Assembly (NCBI RefSeq): GCF_000220395.1
Contig: NW_004086097.1
Span: 34,989 to 98,988, forward strand
Reading direction: 5' to 3'
DNA from: Ichthyophthirius multifiliis
Taxonomy: Eukaryota; Ciliophora; Oligohymenophorea; Hymenostomatida
Length of the DNA stretch: 64,000 nucleotides
Positions 35,296 through 48,815 of this stretch are shown in pieces. The first letter of the stretch is position 1. Each line of letters opens with the position of its first letter. The notes under the pieces were generated by a model. The model did not search any database, was not told where the DNA came from, and saw only the letters and a program-made list of their open reading frames with translations. A program made the translations under genes and the position numbers.

Positions 35296-37134
35296 ATAAT
35301 ATATATATATATATATTAATATAATTATTTATATATTATTTTTTTTTAAATTATATGAAAATTAATTAATTTTAATTTTATTTTAACAGTTTTATTTTAT
35401 CATTATATTAAAATCAAAAAAAAAATATTTTTTAATTTAAAAAAATGATTTTATTTTATTTATATTCAAATTATTTTATTTTTAATTAATTTTTATTCAT
35501 AAATAAGCAAAGGTTATCAACAGAAAAAAATAAAATACAATTTATTGGCTAATAACTAATCCCCCATAAAATTAATATTATTAAATTTTCAAAATATTTA
35601 TCTTGATGGATGATATATCAAAAATAATTAAAATCAAATTAAATTGAATATAATGACATTTATTATATTATAATATATAAAAATTAAAAAATAAATTTAT
35701 TCTAAGATATTAAAAATTATAAATACAAAAAATATTTGTATCAATTTGAATAAAAATCAAAAAACTTATCAAAAAGTATTAAAATTTATTATATTTTTAA
35801 TGAATGAAAGTAAAACTAAATTTTAACTTAGCGTACATATGATAAGTTTTTTAAAAATAATCAAATATAATAAATATTTAACGATTTTTTTTTTAAAACA
35901 AAAAATTAATTATATAAAAACATAAATTTGTACAATTAAAAAATAAAATTAGTTATTTGAATAATCAAAAACTTTCTAAAACTTAACTTAAATAAAAAGT
36001 TCTTTGAATATAAAACACTTTTTGAGAAAATTTACAAGAATTATCCTTAATAAAAAAAATGAGGCTTATAAATATTTAACTATACACATTAGAAAAATTA
36101 TAAATTATTAATATTCCTATATTAGTTAATATATGAAAAAATATTTAATTTAAGTCTTAAAATATAGTATATAAAAAATAAAATGAAGAAGCTAAAACTG
36201 ACTATAAATGGTGAATTTTTTTATTTTATTTTTTATAATTTATTTTCTTTAACAAAAAAATTAAAGTTAAATTGTAAATAATATTTTTACTTCAAAGTAT
36301 TTTGAAAGGGAAAAATCTTAGTATTTTTTTTAAATTTATAGAAAATAAAAAAATAAAGAAATTATTTTAATTCTATTAATTTATATTAGATATTATGTTT
36401 TTGATTTATATTCAGTAAAAAATATATATAAGAATTATATATTTATTTTATACAATACTAAATTCAAAATTCGATTAATATTACTTCGTATAACAAAAAG
36501 AATCTTTTTAGATATTTTATAAATTTTACTTGATTATGAATCTAATTTATAAACTTAAGATATACGAAGAACTCCTTTATTTTATACAGTTTTAGTTGTA
36601 CATAAAATTATTGTAAAATAATGTATTTAAATTACTTAGTTATAGATTTTTTTATTTTCGTGTTATTTTTTTAAAAAGCCCAATCAACTAAAAAAATGTG
36701 AGAAAAAATGGATAATAATAAGTAAATTATAAGCTACATTTTTCTTAAAAATTAAAATTATTTAATTATGTTTTACCATCTCACTACAGAAAAAAATCAA
36801 TTATTTTAATTTAACAAAGCAAAATAAATATTTTATTTTTTGATTTTGATGATAAATATATATTAAACTAAAGTTAAATGCATTAATGGGATTAATTCAT
36901 ATTTAAAAAAGAATTGAATTTTGTATAAAAAATTGTTGCTAATTTTTTTTAACAATTTAAGTATTCGATACTAGATTTGATCATTTATAAAATATAAAAT
37001 TTTAATATTAATAATATATTACAAAAAAAAGAAAATATTATTAAAATTAAATAGAGAATATAATTAATATTTTTTTTAGCTTGAATTTTATTAATTATAA
37101 TCAAATAAATATATATAGAAACATATATATTAAA
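35296..37134. other. A/T-rich region without a convincing gene
   Basis: About 1.8 kb between two genes that face each other. Slightly more G/C around 35.5-36.2 and 36.5-36.9 kb might reflect a very degraded gene or UTRs, but no frame on either strand gave a recognisable motif. Confidence 0.4.
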
Positions 37135-37997
37135 TCAAAAGTCTATTTCTTTATTTTTATAAATAAGCTTTCCATTTAAAACACTTCTATTAAAAGGAAA
37201 CTCACAAGCTATATCACATATATAAGGGCAAGCTTCATCTAAAGTAATTTCTGCTTATTAACCTCCCATCTATTTTTTATTTTATTAAATAATAAAAAAA
37301 TATATTATAATATTAATTTTACATCAGTTTTAACCCATCCAGGATGTATAATATATAAAGATTATTGATTTTTTAATTATTTAGTTAAAATAAACCTTCC
37401 GTAAGCATTTAAGAAAGCTTTAGATGTATGATATGATTATTAATAGAATATCAGTTTTTAAGGAAAATCTGAATTTTTTATATAATCTTCAGCTAATTAA
37501 AATAAATAATCTTTTGTAATATTTTAATTTTCTAATATTTTTCTTCCTTCCAATGTTTAATGTTCTAATTAACCTAAAATGCTGCTTATTAATAATATTT
37601 TACCATCATTACTTAACATATTATGAAATATATTTTCTGTTAATTCGACCGTTTTTAAAAAATTTGTTTAAAAAGTAAAATTTGCAATATTTGAGTTTGT
37701 AGGCCTTCTATCAACTACGCCTGCATTATTTATTAAAACATCAATATATTTATATTTTTCTTGTATCTTGTTCATAAAGCTTTTAACACTTTCATCAATT
37801 GATATATCCAGTTCAAAAATATCAAACTCTTAAGAAAATTAACTGAAATGATTTTACATTTACTAAATTTACTCTTTGTTTCGAATTGTCAATATTACTT
37901 TATAACTTTAAGAATATTTTTATAATATTAATTCTGCTGTCTTTTTTCCTATTCCTCTATTGGATCCTGTTAATAAAATGATTCTTTTATTTATCAT
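37135..37997 (-). CDS. Short-chain dehydrogenase/reductase, carbonyl-reductase-like
   Basis: An NAD(P)H-dependent oxidoreductase of the classical SDR type. ATG 37997 to TGA 37135 with one 53-nt intron (37270-37322) gives 269 aa. It begins MINKRIILLTGSNRGIGKK, the TGxxxGIG cofactor motif. INNAGVVDRRP holds the NNAG motif. ILLISSIL holds the catalytic Ser, and YHTSKAFLNAYGR gives the YxxxK pair. IIHPGWVKTDMGG is the PGW-x-x-TDM motif typical of carbonyl reductase CBR1/CBR3 relatives. All catalytic residues are present, so it is likely active on carbonyl compounds in the cytosol; the exact substrate cannot be told. The exon sum divides by three. Confidence 0.92.
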
Positions 37998-39324
37998 ATT
38001 TTTATAAAAAGGTAACAATATAAATATATTAATACTTTAAAATAGATATATATCTTTTATATAATTTGTCTTTAATATTGAATTAATTTCAAATAAAAAA
38101 ATTTATGCGCAAAAAGATAATTAAAACATTTCTTATATTTTTTAGTAAAAATGAAATAAACCAAACCCAATATCTAATAAAAAAAATAGAATATAAAATT
38201 TACGTTTAAGTTTTATTAAAGCAATTACCTAGTTAATGCATAAAAAAATGTTTTTTATAATCATATGTTTTTTTTATAGTTATATTTAATTTTAAACAAA
38301 AAATTATTATGATTTAAATATATTTTTATTATAAAAATCGTAATTGTATACATAAAAATTTAAGAAAATAATCAAAAAATTTTATTAATCATTTGACAAT
38401 AAAAATACCTTAATGCATTCGCATCTTAAATTTTTTTACTAAATGAAAACTATAAAATAAAATAAAATAATATTTAATTTATATTATTTTTCTAGAAAGC
38501 GAATATTTATAAATATTTTAAATAAATTATTAATTAATATATTAATAATATAGAAAAAAAAATATAAATAATAAAAATAATATTATATATTTATTTGTTT
38601 TATATTATTTATTTAGTGTTAAATATAATTTATAAATAAAATATAATTTATATTTATCAAAATCTATTATATAATATTAGTAAATAAATTAATATAATTA
38701 TTAAAAAATATTTATTTATATGAAAATTTTATATCAATGCGTAAATTATATAAATAATAATATTAAATAAAAAAAAATACAAATATAAAATTTATATCTT
38801 ATCAATAATTTACAATTTTAATAAAATAAATCCTTGAAAAAACTATAATATTTCAATATATATTTCTTATAATATTTATTTAAATATTTTTTACTATTTT
38901 AATAATAATATATATTTATTTGATTTTTTCTAAAGCATAAATATCTTTTATTAAAGATTCAATATTTTAAACAAAAAATTGGTTTAAAATATATATTTCA
39001 TTATAATTATAAAATGAAAATTATAAAATATACAAAAAGATATAAATATAAATAACAATATATATTAAATAATAAAATATAAATAAATTGTTTATCTAAT
39101 ATTATATTGAAATTATTTTATAAAACAGATATTAATAACTATAAATTAAAAAAAATAATATTTATTTATTTATTTATTTTTGTGCAACATATCAATTTTA
39201 TTTTTCCCAAATTTTATTTTTTTTGAAATTTTTATAATATACACAATTATTTTAATTACAATTTTATTCTTTAGAATTATTACAAAAATTGATATTTAAT
39301 AAAAAAAAAAATTGAAATAAATAA
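37998..39324. other. A/T-rich intergenic region
   Basis: About 1.3 kb between divergent gene starts (37997 minus, 39325 plus). Nearly pure A/T; no coding signal seen. Confidence 0.5.
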
Positions 39325-42300
39325 AATGAAAAACTCATAATTTTAAGAAAATGTAAATTAATATTAAAAATATTATTTTAATAAAATTATTTATTTATAT
39401 TTAATAATTATATAAAAGTAAATTTAAATATTAGTAGAATAATCAAACATTATATAAATATAATAAACAGAATAATAAAATTAGCAAGAAAGATTTTAAA
39501 AAGTAAATAAAAAATAAATTATATATGCATTATTTTAGTCTTTATTTAAATTAATATAATATTTTTCATATATATATTTAAGTTTTAAGTCTAGTTAGGA
39601 TTTTGTACTTATTATGAAATATATAAAGGATATGATAGAGAAACAGGATGTGAAATAAATTGGAATATAATAAAATTGTAAGATTATAATAAAGGTAAAA
39701 TTATAAAAATATGAAAAGAAGAGTATAATTTTAATTAAGTTTTTATTTAGATTTAAAAAAAAAAATTCTTCATCAAATATAATTATTACAATAATTAAGT
39801 CATCCTAATATCATTAAATTCATAAATTCATGGATAAATGAATAAGAAAATTAAATAATTTTTATTACAGAATGTGTGAATGGAGGAAATCTAAAATAGT
39901 AATTAACAATTTTTAAATATATATTAATATATTATTTTTATATTACAAAAAAAAACAATTTATATTGACTTTATTATTTAATTTTTTTATTTATGAATAA
40001 AAAATTATAAATTTATTTATTTTTTCCTTCATATTAAAAAAATTAAGCTATTTTTCAAAAAAATAAAATTAAAAAAAATAGGCATTTGAAGAAAACAGGA
40101 AAACCAAAACTCAAAATAATAAAAAATTGGTGCAAACAAATTCTAAATGCATTAAATTATACATTCCAAAATTAATAATATTTTACTTTCTATTTAACAG
40201 AATTAAATTGTTAAAACATATTAATTAATACAGCCACAAATTAATTAAGATTAAACGTATTTCCTTTAAAAAGTAAATTTTTTGATGAATTAATAATTGG
40301 AAATCAAAATAATATTTTATTCGATAATATTTATTATTTTGGTTTGTGTTTATTAGAAATAATTACCTTTTAGAAATCTTTGAATGAATTAAATTAAAAG
40401 CAAATTATGGATTAATAAGTAAAATTAACTAAATAAAAAAATTAAAAAATTTAAATTATTTTAGATACCTCAAGAATTCCTATTACTATAAATTAATTAT
40501 ATTCAAAACGAGTAATTAAAAAATATTATATAAAGTTGTGTAACAAAATCATAGTCAAAATTTACTATTTAATAACTATTTGAAAATATTTCGTTTTTAA
40601 ACTTATAAAATTAATATGAAGATGATTTTCCAGTATTACTCAATGGCGAAAATAACGAAAACTAAACAAAAATAATTAGTAACTTTTCAGGGTCTGTAAC
40701 TTAAAAGAAAGTTAAAAGTAATAATAAATATGATATCTAATAGATACTCAACGATTTTGAATATGAAGAAAATTAATCATAAAATAATATTTTAGATAAA
40801 AAAAGTTAAAATTGTTAAGATTATAAAAATGAAAAATAAATCGATTAAAAAAATGAAATTCAATCAGAAAATTCAAACTAATAAGATAACTAAAGTAAGT
40901 TCTCTTTATTTTACGAAGAAATTTAAAATATTAAAAATATAAAATTTATTCATTAATAATAGAGCAAAAGTAAAATTAAATTTAAAATAGATTAAAAAAT
41001 TTATTTTTTTAAAAAAGACTATGTTTATTCAATTAATTTAGAATAATATATTTATGATTGTGTAGTTAATTAAGATAAAATTTAATTTCTAGTTTTATTT
41101 AAAAAAAAGCTTTAATAAATAAGTATTTTAAATGATTCTTTAATATTTAATTACTTAGGAAACTTAGCATTTAAAAAAAGTAAATAAGAATAATATTTTT
41201 ATAATGATTTATGTATTAAAATAATATTATTTTAAGTATAATAATATAGATTAATGAAAAAATAAAAATAAGAAAATTAATAATAAACATTTTTGAATCA
41301 AAAAAATCATAGACAGCAATAAAATTATATTGCAAATTCAAATATGGTTAATTTAAAGTTAAATTTATAAAAAGTAAAAAATATATAATAATTAAGGAAA
41401 ATTATTTTAATTATTTAAAGGGTAATATATGTACATAAGTAGATAATAATTAAGTAAAATAATTTTAAACCAAATAATAAATATAATAAACTCCGAAAAT
41501 CATAAGTTCGATAATTAATAAAGAAAGCTTTTTAACAAAAAAGCGTATTCAAACAGATTCTTAGTAATAAAACAAAACAGAAATTATTTCTTAATTTATT
41601 TATTATTACAATTAATATTTAGTAAAAAATTTATTTTAAAATAATTATGTTAATTTTTTCTAAAAAAAAGATTTAGAATTTATAATATCTTTAAAATGAA
41701 AATGATCAAGAACTAGAAACAAGATAACAAAGAGAATTATTAGAACTATAAAGGCTTCATATAACACAAAAAAATAATCATATTTCATAAAAAATATAAA
41801 AGTTATGTTTTCAACAATAATTAATAACTAATTAATAAAATAAAAATTTATAAATTAATAATTTTATTTAATAAAATGAATTTAACTCATTGAAAAATGC
41901 ATCTTAAATTTCAAATGATAAATTTTATGATGAAAATTAAAATATTTATTAACTTCACAGTACTGATATTAAAGAATATAAATAAACAGAATTCACAAAT
42001 AATAAAAATTAATAAAATTATTTATATATAAATGAAGAGAATAATTAAATTTAAAACTTTACTACTCCTTTTTTGGTTAATGATTAAAGCTTTTAATAAT
42101 AATAACAATACTAATAAAAAATAACTCTTAATAATAACTAGTTTAGTAAAATTAAAATTGATAATAATTTTAATACATAATAATAAATATATTAAGAAAA
42201 AATACAATAAGAAAATTAAAATTAATAATGTAGTTTAACTAATATTTAAATAAAAAAATATTTGAAAATAAATCAATTTAAAAATCTTTAGAAATCATAA

Positions 42301-43308
42301 AAAAAAAATAAAAAGAGTTTTTCTACTTTATAATAAATAAATAATGATTTGCTAAAAAATTAAATATAAAATTGCAATTATCAATAAAAATAATAAAATT
42401 TTAAACCAATTAATTAATCATCTAATAATATTTTACATTTAAGTTAACAAAATTATAATACTTAATACCAAAAAATAATGTTATTAATTATATTAAAATA
42501 GAAAATAACTAAAAAACCAAATTTATTATTGATTAATAAATTATAAAAAATTAATTTGATGTTTGTCAATTATATTAATAAAATTAATAACTTATTTAAT
42601 AATAAAATTTTCAATGTATTTAATAATAAAACTGTTAATGTATTTAATAATAAAACTTTTAATGTATTTAATAATAAAATTTATCAGAACAAAAAATTTT
42701 TGGACCAATTTAATTAGATAAAAAAAGTTAAAAAAATTTATATGATAATAATAACTTTAATTTTTATTAAAACTAAGATCAAACATATCAATAAAACAAA
42801 TATTTATTAAATAATAATTTATAAGAAGAATAAAAATATAATGATAATTTATGTAAAAATTAAAACTTGAAATAAAAAAATGAAAATTTAGATAATAAAG
42901 ATAATTAAATTTATGATTATATTGAAAAATTAATATAGGTATAAATAAATTAAATTTTGTAATATAATTTTTTAAAATTTATAGAATCAAAAGGCATTAA
43001 TCAATTAATAAGACTTATAGACATTAAATAATTACATATATATCTTACAAACTGATATAGCGAAAGAATATAACAATAATAAATTAAGAGAGGAGCTAAT
43101 ATGTAAATAAAAAAAAAAAAAAAAAAATTTTTGTTTTTTTATAAAAGAAATAATAAGATAAAGAATTAATTTTCTTAACACAGAATAAATATAATAAAAT
43201 AGTTGTGATAATTTAAAATAATTAAAAAAATATTAAATGGAATATTAAAATTAAAAAAATAATAATAATTAGAATAAAATTGAAAAAAGGATAAATTAAA
43301 TATTTTGA
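39325..43308 (+). CDS. WNK-family pseudokinase with long Gln-rich tail
   Basis: This matches WNK kinases (chloride-sensing, lack the usual beta-3 Lys) but has lost catalytic residues. N-lobe: IYKGYDRETGCEINWNIIKL (cf. YKAFDxxEGxEVAWNQVKL), then LSHPNIIKFINSWI and IIFITECVNGGNLKQ. C-lobe: IIKNWCKQILNALNY, then YLTELNCQNILI where HRDLKCDN is expected, so the catalytic Asp is gone. The DLG position reads RLNVFPLKS. DNIYYFGLCLLEII matches the VDVYAFGMCMLEM helix. QLKNIIQSCVTKSQSKFTI ends the kinase-like domain. A region near SKIKFKIDQKIYFFKKDY may be a PF2-like domain. The tail is very Gln/Asn-rich with an octapeptide repeat (42589-42684). Introns include 39899-40081 and several others. Start ATG 39325, stop TGA 43306-43308. 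NRBP is a known animal pseudokinase of this group. Confidence 0.8.
42589..42684 (+). repeat. 24-bp tandem repeat, four copies, coding
   Basis: Four 24-base units (for example 42613-42636, 42637-42660) in the tail of the WNK-like gene. In the frame that joins to the downstream exon ending IYDYIEKLIQ, they encode an octapeptide close to QCIQQQNF, repeated four times with small changes. Confidence 0.88.
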
Positions 43309-43735
43309 TATTAATAAAAAAACTAAAAATAATAACTCATTATAGATAGCTAAAAATATAATAAAATTATTTATTTTAATTAAATTATTTAAAAGTGTTG
43401 ATTTAAATAAACAAATTTGTATTAATTTATTTATATATTTTTTTAAATGTTAATATAATAATAAAAATATTTTAATATTAATATAAAATTTATAAAATAA
43501 TTATATAAAAATATAAAAATATATATATAGATATATATATATATATTTATATATTTTTTTATATTTATATTAAATATTATTATTATTTTTTTTAATTATT
43601 ATTTTCATTGTTTATTCATATGATATATATTTTTTTAAATTTTAATAATTTTATTTTATATTTAAAAACATTATATTTTTTTGCTATTATTTTAAAATAA
43701 TATATAAATAGAAAATAAATTAATTAAAAAAAAAA
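43309..43735. other. A/T-rich region between convergent genes
   Basis: About 430 bases between two stop codons, with TA-rich runs around 43510-43550. No gene seen. Confidence 0.5.
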
Positions 43736-46050
43736 TCATTTGTTCATATTGTTTTTTATTGCTAATTTATGTAAATTACTTTAATTAACTTATTTTTATT
43801 AGTTTTTCGGGTTATCATTATTACTTCCTTAATTTTTCTACATATTTTAATCTATACTATCGTTTTTCATTCTATTTGAGAATTTCGAAGTTTAAGCAAC
43901 ATGTTATTCATTTCCTTTATTTAAATTTGGATTACTATAAGTGCTTAAGCTTCCAACAGTATCCGTCATTCCATTCATTGCTGGAACTCCATTAGAATGC
44001 AAAGCTAAAGATCCTATATGTTCTTAAGAATCAACATCATTCTTTTTATTTATTTTAAGAAATAAGAAATTTATTTAAAAAATTTATAATAACCTTATTC
44101 TTATTTCTAACTATTGCTAAATAATCAACGTTATAGTTTCCTAAATTCTATTAAGCGTTTAATAATCCTTAAGTATTTTTTTATAAATTATCTGAAATAA
44201 AAGGATGTTCTAAGCATTAACTTGCTGAAGGTCTATTGATAGGAGAAGCTTCAAGCATTTAAATTAAAAGGTCTTTCGCATTAACAGAAACATTTTCTAA
44301 TTCAGGAATATCAAATTAAACTTCGCATGCTTTATTTGCTCTTAGTATTTATTTATAATCTTTTCCTTCAAAAGGTTATTTTCCTGTCAAAAGTAAATAA
44401 AAAATGACTCCAGCAGAAAATATATCACATTTTACATCATAAAAAGTATCCCCTTCCTTATATAATAAAATAATATAAATTTTATTGTATTTAAAAAATA
44501 AACATTAAAGCTTAAAATTTCAGGTGCTACAAAACCTGGTGTACCACATCTTTTGAATAAAATATTTTTAGTGTTCGTAAAAGTAGCTAATCCTAAATCT
44601 GCAACTACTAAATCGTAATCATTATCTTTAGATTTTAAAAGTAAATTTTCAGGTTTTAAATCTCTATGCATTATATTTTTGTAATGCAAATACTATAGAC
44701 CAAGAAGAAGATTTCTCATTAAAATTTTTAAATCCAATTCACTCATTGTTTTGTCACGAACTTTATTTAGTAATTCTCCACCATTTAATATATCCAAAAC
44801 AAAATATATAGAATTAGTAGTTTCATATACTTCATATAAATTTATTATATGTTAACATCTTAAATTACGCATAATGACTTTTTAATAATAATATGTATAA
44901 AAAAAATATATAAATGAATATAAGTTTTTTAACATCTCCTTACTTTGATAAAATTAATATTAATAACAAAAAAAAAGTATTTTTTTTTTATTATATTATA
45001 TAATTATATATTTATAATTGAAACAAAAAAACAAAAAATTAAGAAGAACATAAAAAACTTACATATTTAAAAAATATATATAAATATATTTAAATATTAT
45101 ATATATATAAAATTTATATATTTATATAAATATATATTAATATTTTTTATATATATAGATATTTATATATTTATTTTTATATATTTTATAAATTTAATAT
45201 GTTTTTATATTTTTTTTTATTTTCATTTTCTGTTATTTTTATTTTAATTAATATAATAAAAAATAAGGTTTATTTTTTCAGCCTTTTTTTTATTTATAGT
45301 ATTATAATAATTTTTATTTAATAATATATATATAGTTCTATATAGCTTATATACCTATTTCATTTATTAGTGATTCTTTTCCTTTATGTTAACTTGCCAT
45401 GAATTCTTTATTAAAAGCTTTAATTGCATATTATTATCCTGTTTATTTTTTTGTCGATAAATAAACTTTTGCAAATGAACCTTTTCCAATCATTTTAGTA
45501 ACTACGAAATCTTCATGAAAAGATTATTAAATTGATTTATATATTAATATATTATTCCATTTTTTCCAAATATTTATATCTTATATATATATTTCTAACA
45601 CTTTTCCATTTCTGCTTATTCTAAAACCATTAATATTTTAATTTGATGATTAGTTAATTTATTTTGGATCTATATTATTTAAAACATCTAATTTACAACA
45701 ATTTAATTCTAATACTCCTTGTATTCTATCCATTTTTTCGTTTTTCGTAAAATAAAGATTTTCCTTATCTAATATAAATTATCTTTTTTTAGCTCTATTT
45801 CCCTTTTTAGAAGTTTTCAAAAATATATTTTGTAAAAGAATTTCTATTTAAAAAATTTTTTCTTTTTATTTTTAAGGTTTTGACCATATTTTCTTTTATT
45901 TTATATATTCATCATCAAAAAATGATACTGGTTTAGTACTTTTTTTAGTATATATTTATAGTTTTAGTTTATTTATTTTTTTATTTATTTTTACGTAATA
46001 TATGAAATTTTGTTATCAATCTTTTATTTAGTATTAACTTTATTTCCCAT
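43736..46050 (-). CDS. Ser/Thr kinase with N-terminal PH-like region, probably myristoylated
   Basis: Second kinase of the same architecture as the one at 19.5-21.5 kb. The ATG at 46050 gives MGNKVNTKQKI, so Gly2 may be myristoylated. A 5' intron joins to TKPVSFFDDEYIKQ, then a PH-like region (KGNRAKKRQFILDKENLYF, KMDRIQGVLELNCCKL). Kinase motifs: MIGKGSFAKVYLS, QQYAIKAF, IMHRDLKPENLLL, VVADLGLATF (DLG), CGTPGFVAPEIL and IDRPSASQCLEHPF-like closing helix. The catalytic Lys and Asp residues are present, so it should be active. A Ser/Asn-rich tail runs to TGA 43736. Introns include one of about 470 nt (44888-45355), one near 44455-44510 and one near 44050-44095. CAMK or AGC-like; no EF-hand was seen. 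Confidence 0.88.
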
Positions 46051-46685
46051 TATTATATATATATTTTTTTTTTAAATAAAAGTATTTTTGTTTTTTTATT
46101 ATATTTTTTTTTTATTTAATTGATTCATTCGTATCGAAATTTTTTTAGTAAATAAAATTATATCTTATTCAAAATATAAAATTTTAGTTTAGTTAATTTA
46201 AATAAATAATTATAATTTTGTATATTTTTTGTTTATTATGCGTTTAGTGTAATTTATACAAATTTAATAAATATTAACATTTTTATTTAAAATATTCAAC
46301 AAAAATATAATTTATATTTAATTAAATAAAAAATAGCTATATATCTAATTTATAGAAATATAATATAATTATCTAATAAAGTAAAAAAAATTGATAATTT
46401 ATTTTAATTTTTTTGTAAAAGGCATAACATTATTTATTACTTTTTTATTTATACTGACTTCTTTCTTAAATAAATACATATTAAATAATAGAATATTTTT
46501 AATATCATTTTTTTACATAAATTTTTTATTAAGATCAATTTAACATAAAACATTTGTTTTAAATTATATTATATTATTAATATTAAAAAAATTATATATG
46601 AATTATATATGAAATTAAAATCTATTTAATTTAATCTAAAAATTAAACAATATAAAATTTAAAAGTATTAAATATCTTATAAAAA
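46051..46685. other. A/T-rich divergent promoter region
   Basis: About 630 bases between the starts at 46050 (-) and 46686 (+). Nearly pure A/T; no gene seen. Confidence 0.5.
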
Positions 46686-48693
46686 ATGTTTACTAAATTA
46701 TCATAATTTTCAAAAATAAGCCAATTTGTAAAAATATAAAAATTGTTTTCAACCCAAAAAAGACCCAATATAAACGAAATTCCAATGCTTTAGGATTTTT
46801 TAAAAAAACAAAGTAAAAAAAAAACTATAAAATATAAAATATAAATATATAAAAAAAATATAATATAAAGATAATCCTATAAATATTTAGCAAGATAAAG
46901 TGCCATATTTAACATAATTAAATTTAAATTAAAATAAAAAATATTTTATTGAAACATATGGATGTTAAATGAATTAATCAGATACAGAAATTATAAACGG
47001 AATTTTATAAAATTCAGGGTATTAAAGTACAAAAGTATATGAAGAAGCTGATATAGTATTTTTAAATACATGTGCAATTAGAGAAGGAGCTGAAAGTAAA
47101 ATATGGAGAAGACTTGAACAAATACGCGCAGAGAAAAAAAAGGAAAAAAAGTCTTTAATCACAGGAGTATTGGGATGTATGGCAGAAAGATTAAAATATA
47201 AATTGGTTGAAAAAAATAAAGTAGTTGATATTATAGCTGGTCCTGACGCATATAAAGATTTACCAAGATTAATAGAAAGTTTAATAGTTTTTTATTTTTT
47301 TATAAAAAAAATTAAAAATTAAAATCATAAAAAATAATAAATAATAATAAATAGCCAAACTCAAATAATTTTTCAATAAATGTGTAATTAAGTTTAGATG
47401 AGACCTATGCAGATGTAACTCCAATAAGATAAAATCCAGAAGGTCCTGAAGCATATGTATCCATAATGAAAGGATGTAATAATATGTGTTCATTTTGCAT
47501 AGTGCCATTCACGCGAGGAAGAGAAAGGTCTAGAAGTATAGAAAGCATTATAAAAGAAGTAGAAATATTAAGAAATGAAGGAGTAAAGCAAATTACTTTA
47601 TTAGGTTAGAATGTCAATAGTTATCATGACAAAGAATCTGAAGAATATGAAGAACCTCATTTAAATCCTTAAGGTTTTAAAGAAACATATAAATTGAGAT
47701 AAGTAAATAACTTTAATAAAAATAATAGAACATATAAAAAAAGGGAAAAGGTGCCAGATTCTAAAACTTACTTGAAGAAGTTGCCAAAGTAGCTCCTGAA
47801 ACCAGATTTAGATTTACATCTCCACATCCCAAAGACTTTCCAGATCCAGTATTAGATGTAGTAGCCAAATATCCTAATATTGCAAAAAATATACATTTGC
47901 CAGCTTAATGCGGGAATTCAGAAGTTTTAAATAGAATGAGAAGAAACTATACAAAAGAGTCTTATTTATAATTAGTTGAACAAATTAAAAATAGAATTCC
48001 TGGAGTTACTCTTTCTAGCGATTTTATAGTTGGATTTTGTGGAGAAACTGAAGAATAATTCCTGGATACTTTAGATTTAATAAATTAAGTTAAATTTGAA
48101 AATGCTTATTTGTTTGCTTACAGTATGAGGGAAAAAACTCATGCTCATAGATAATTTTAAGGTTATATTTTACTTTATTTATTTAAATACTTATATATAA
48201 AAAATATGAAAAAAAGATGACGTTCCAGAAAATGTAAAAAATGAAAGACTTCAAAGATTGATTAATGAATTTAGAAAAAATCAATAAGAAGTTATAAAAA
48301 ACGAAATAAATAGGTATTTTTAAAATTGAAAAGAAATATAAATAAAAAAAAAGATATCATTTAGTACTTATTGATGGTAAAGGAAGACTCTAAAATCAAT
48401 TAATTGGAAGAACTGATACTAATAGAAGAGCAATTTTAAACTTTCAAAAAGCTTTTAAATATAAATAAGATTTAAATACAGTTTAAAATTTATTTTAAAT
48501 TCCTTGTTGCGAATCTGATTAATAAATTATAAATTCTGAATTATTAGAAGATATTAAAATTGGAGATTTTATTATTGTCAAAATTAATGAAGTTTCTCCT
48601 AAATCTTTATTCTGTAAACCTATTATTAAAAGTACTATTACTCAGTTTGCTCAAATTTCTAATAATAGACCTTTTATTGAAAAATTGGAATGA
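46686..48693 (+). CDS. CDK5RAP1: tRNA methylthiotransferase, CDK5RAP1/MiaB family
   Basis: A radical-SAM enzyme that adds a methylthio group to i6A37 of tRNAs (ms2i6A). Three domains are visible. UPF0004 domain: [25 protein letters not shown] and [10 protein letters not shown] supply its three Cys. Radical-SAM core: [19 protein letters not shown] with the CxxxCxxC cluster motif, then [30 protein letters not shown] and [14 protein letters not shown]-terminal [22 protein letters not shown]. The N-terminus [19 protein letters not shown] is rich in Ser, Lys and Phe with no acid residues, fitting a mitochondrial presequence as in animal CDK5RAP1. Six exons; the introns include 46815-46871, 47293-47353, 47701-47740, 48165-48215 and 48314-48357 (edges approximate). 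The stop is TGA 48691-48693. Both Gln of the QMNQ motif are TAA. Confidence 0.95.
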
Positions 48694-48815
48694 AAACAAA
48701 TATAGATCTTTATTCATTAATTTATGTTCTTTGTTTTTTTCACAAAAAAAAAATAATTATATATTTTAATTTTTTTTTATAAAAAAATAAAGAATATATA
48801 TTATTTATTTATCAA

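Noticed and set aside
35296-37134. Possible degraded gene between SF-assemblin and the SDR
   Set aside because: Slightly raised G/C in places, but no frame on either strand gives a recognisable motif or a convincing exon set.
47281-47508. Minus-strand 75-aa ORF
   Set aside because: Antisense to the radical-SAM cysteine cluster of the MiaB-type gene and its upstream intron.
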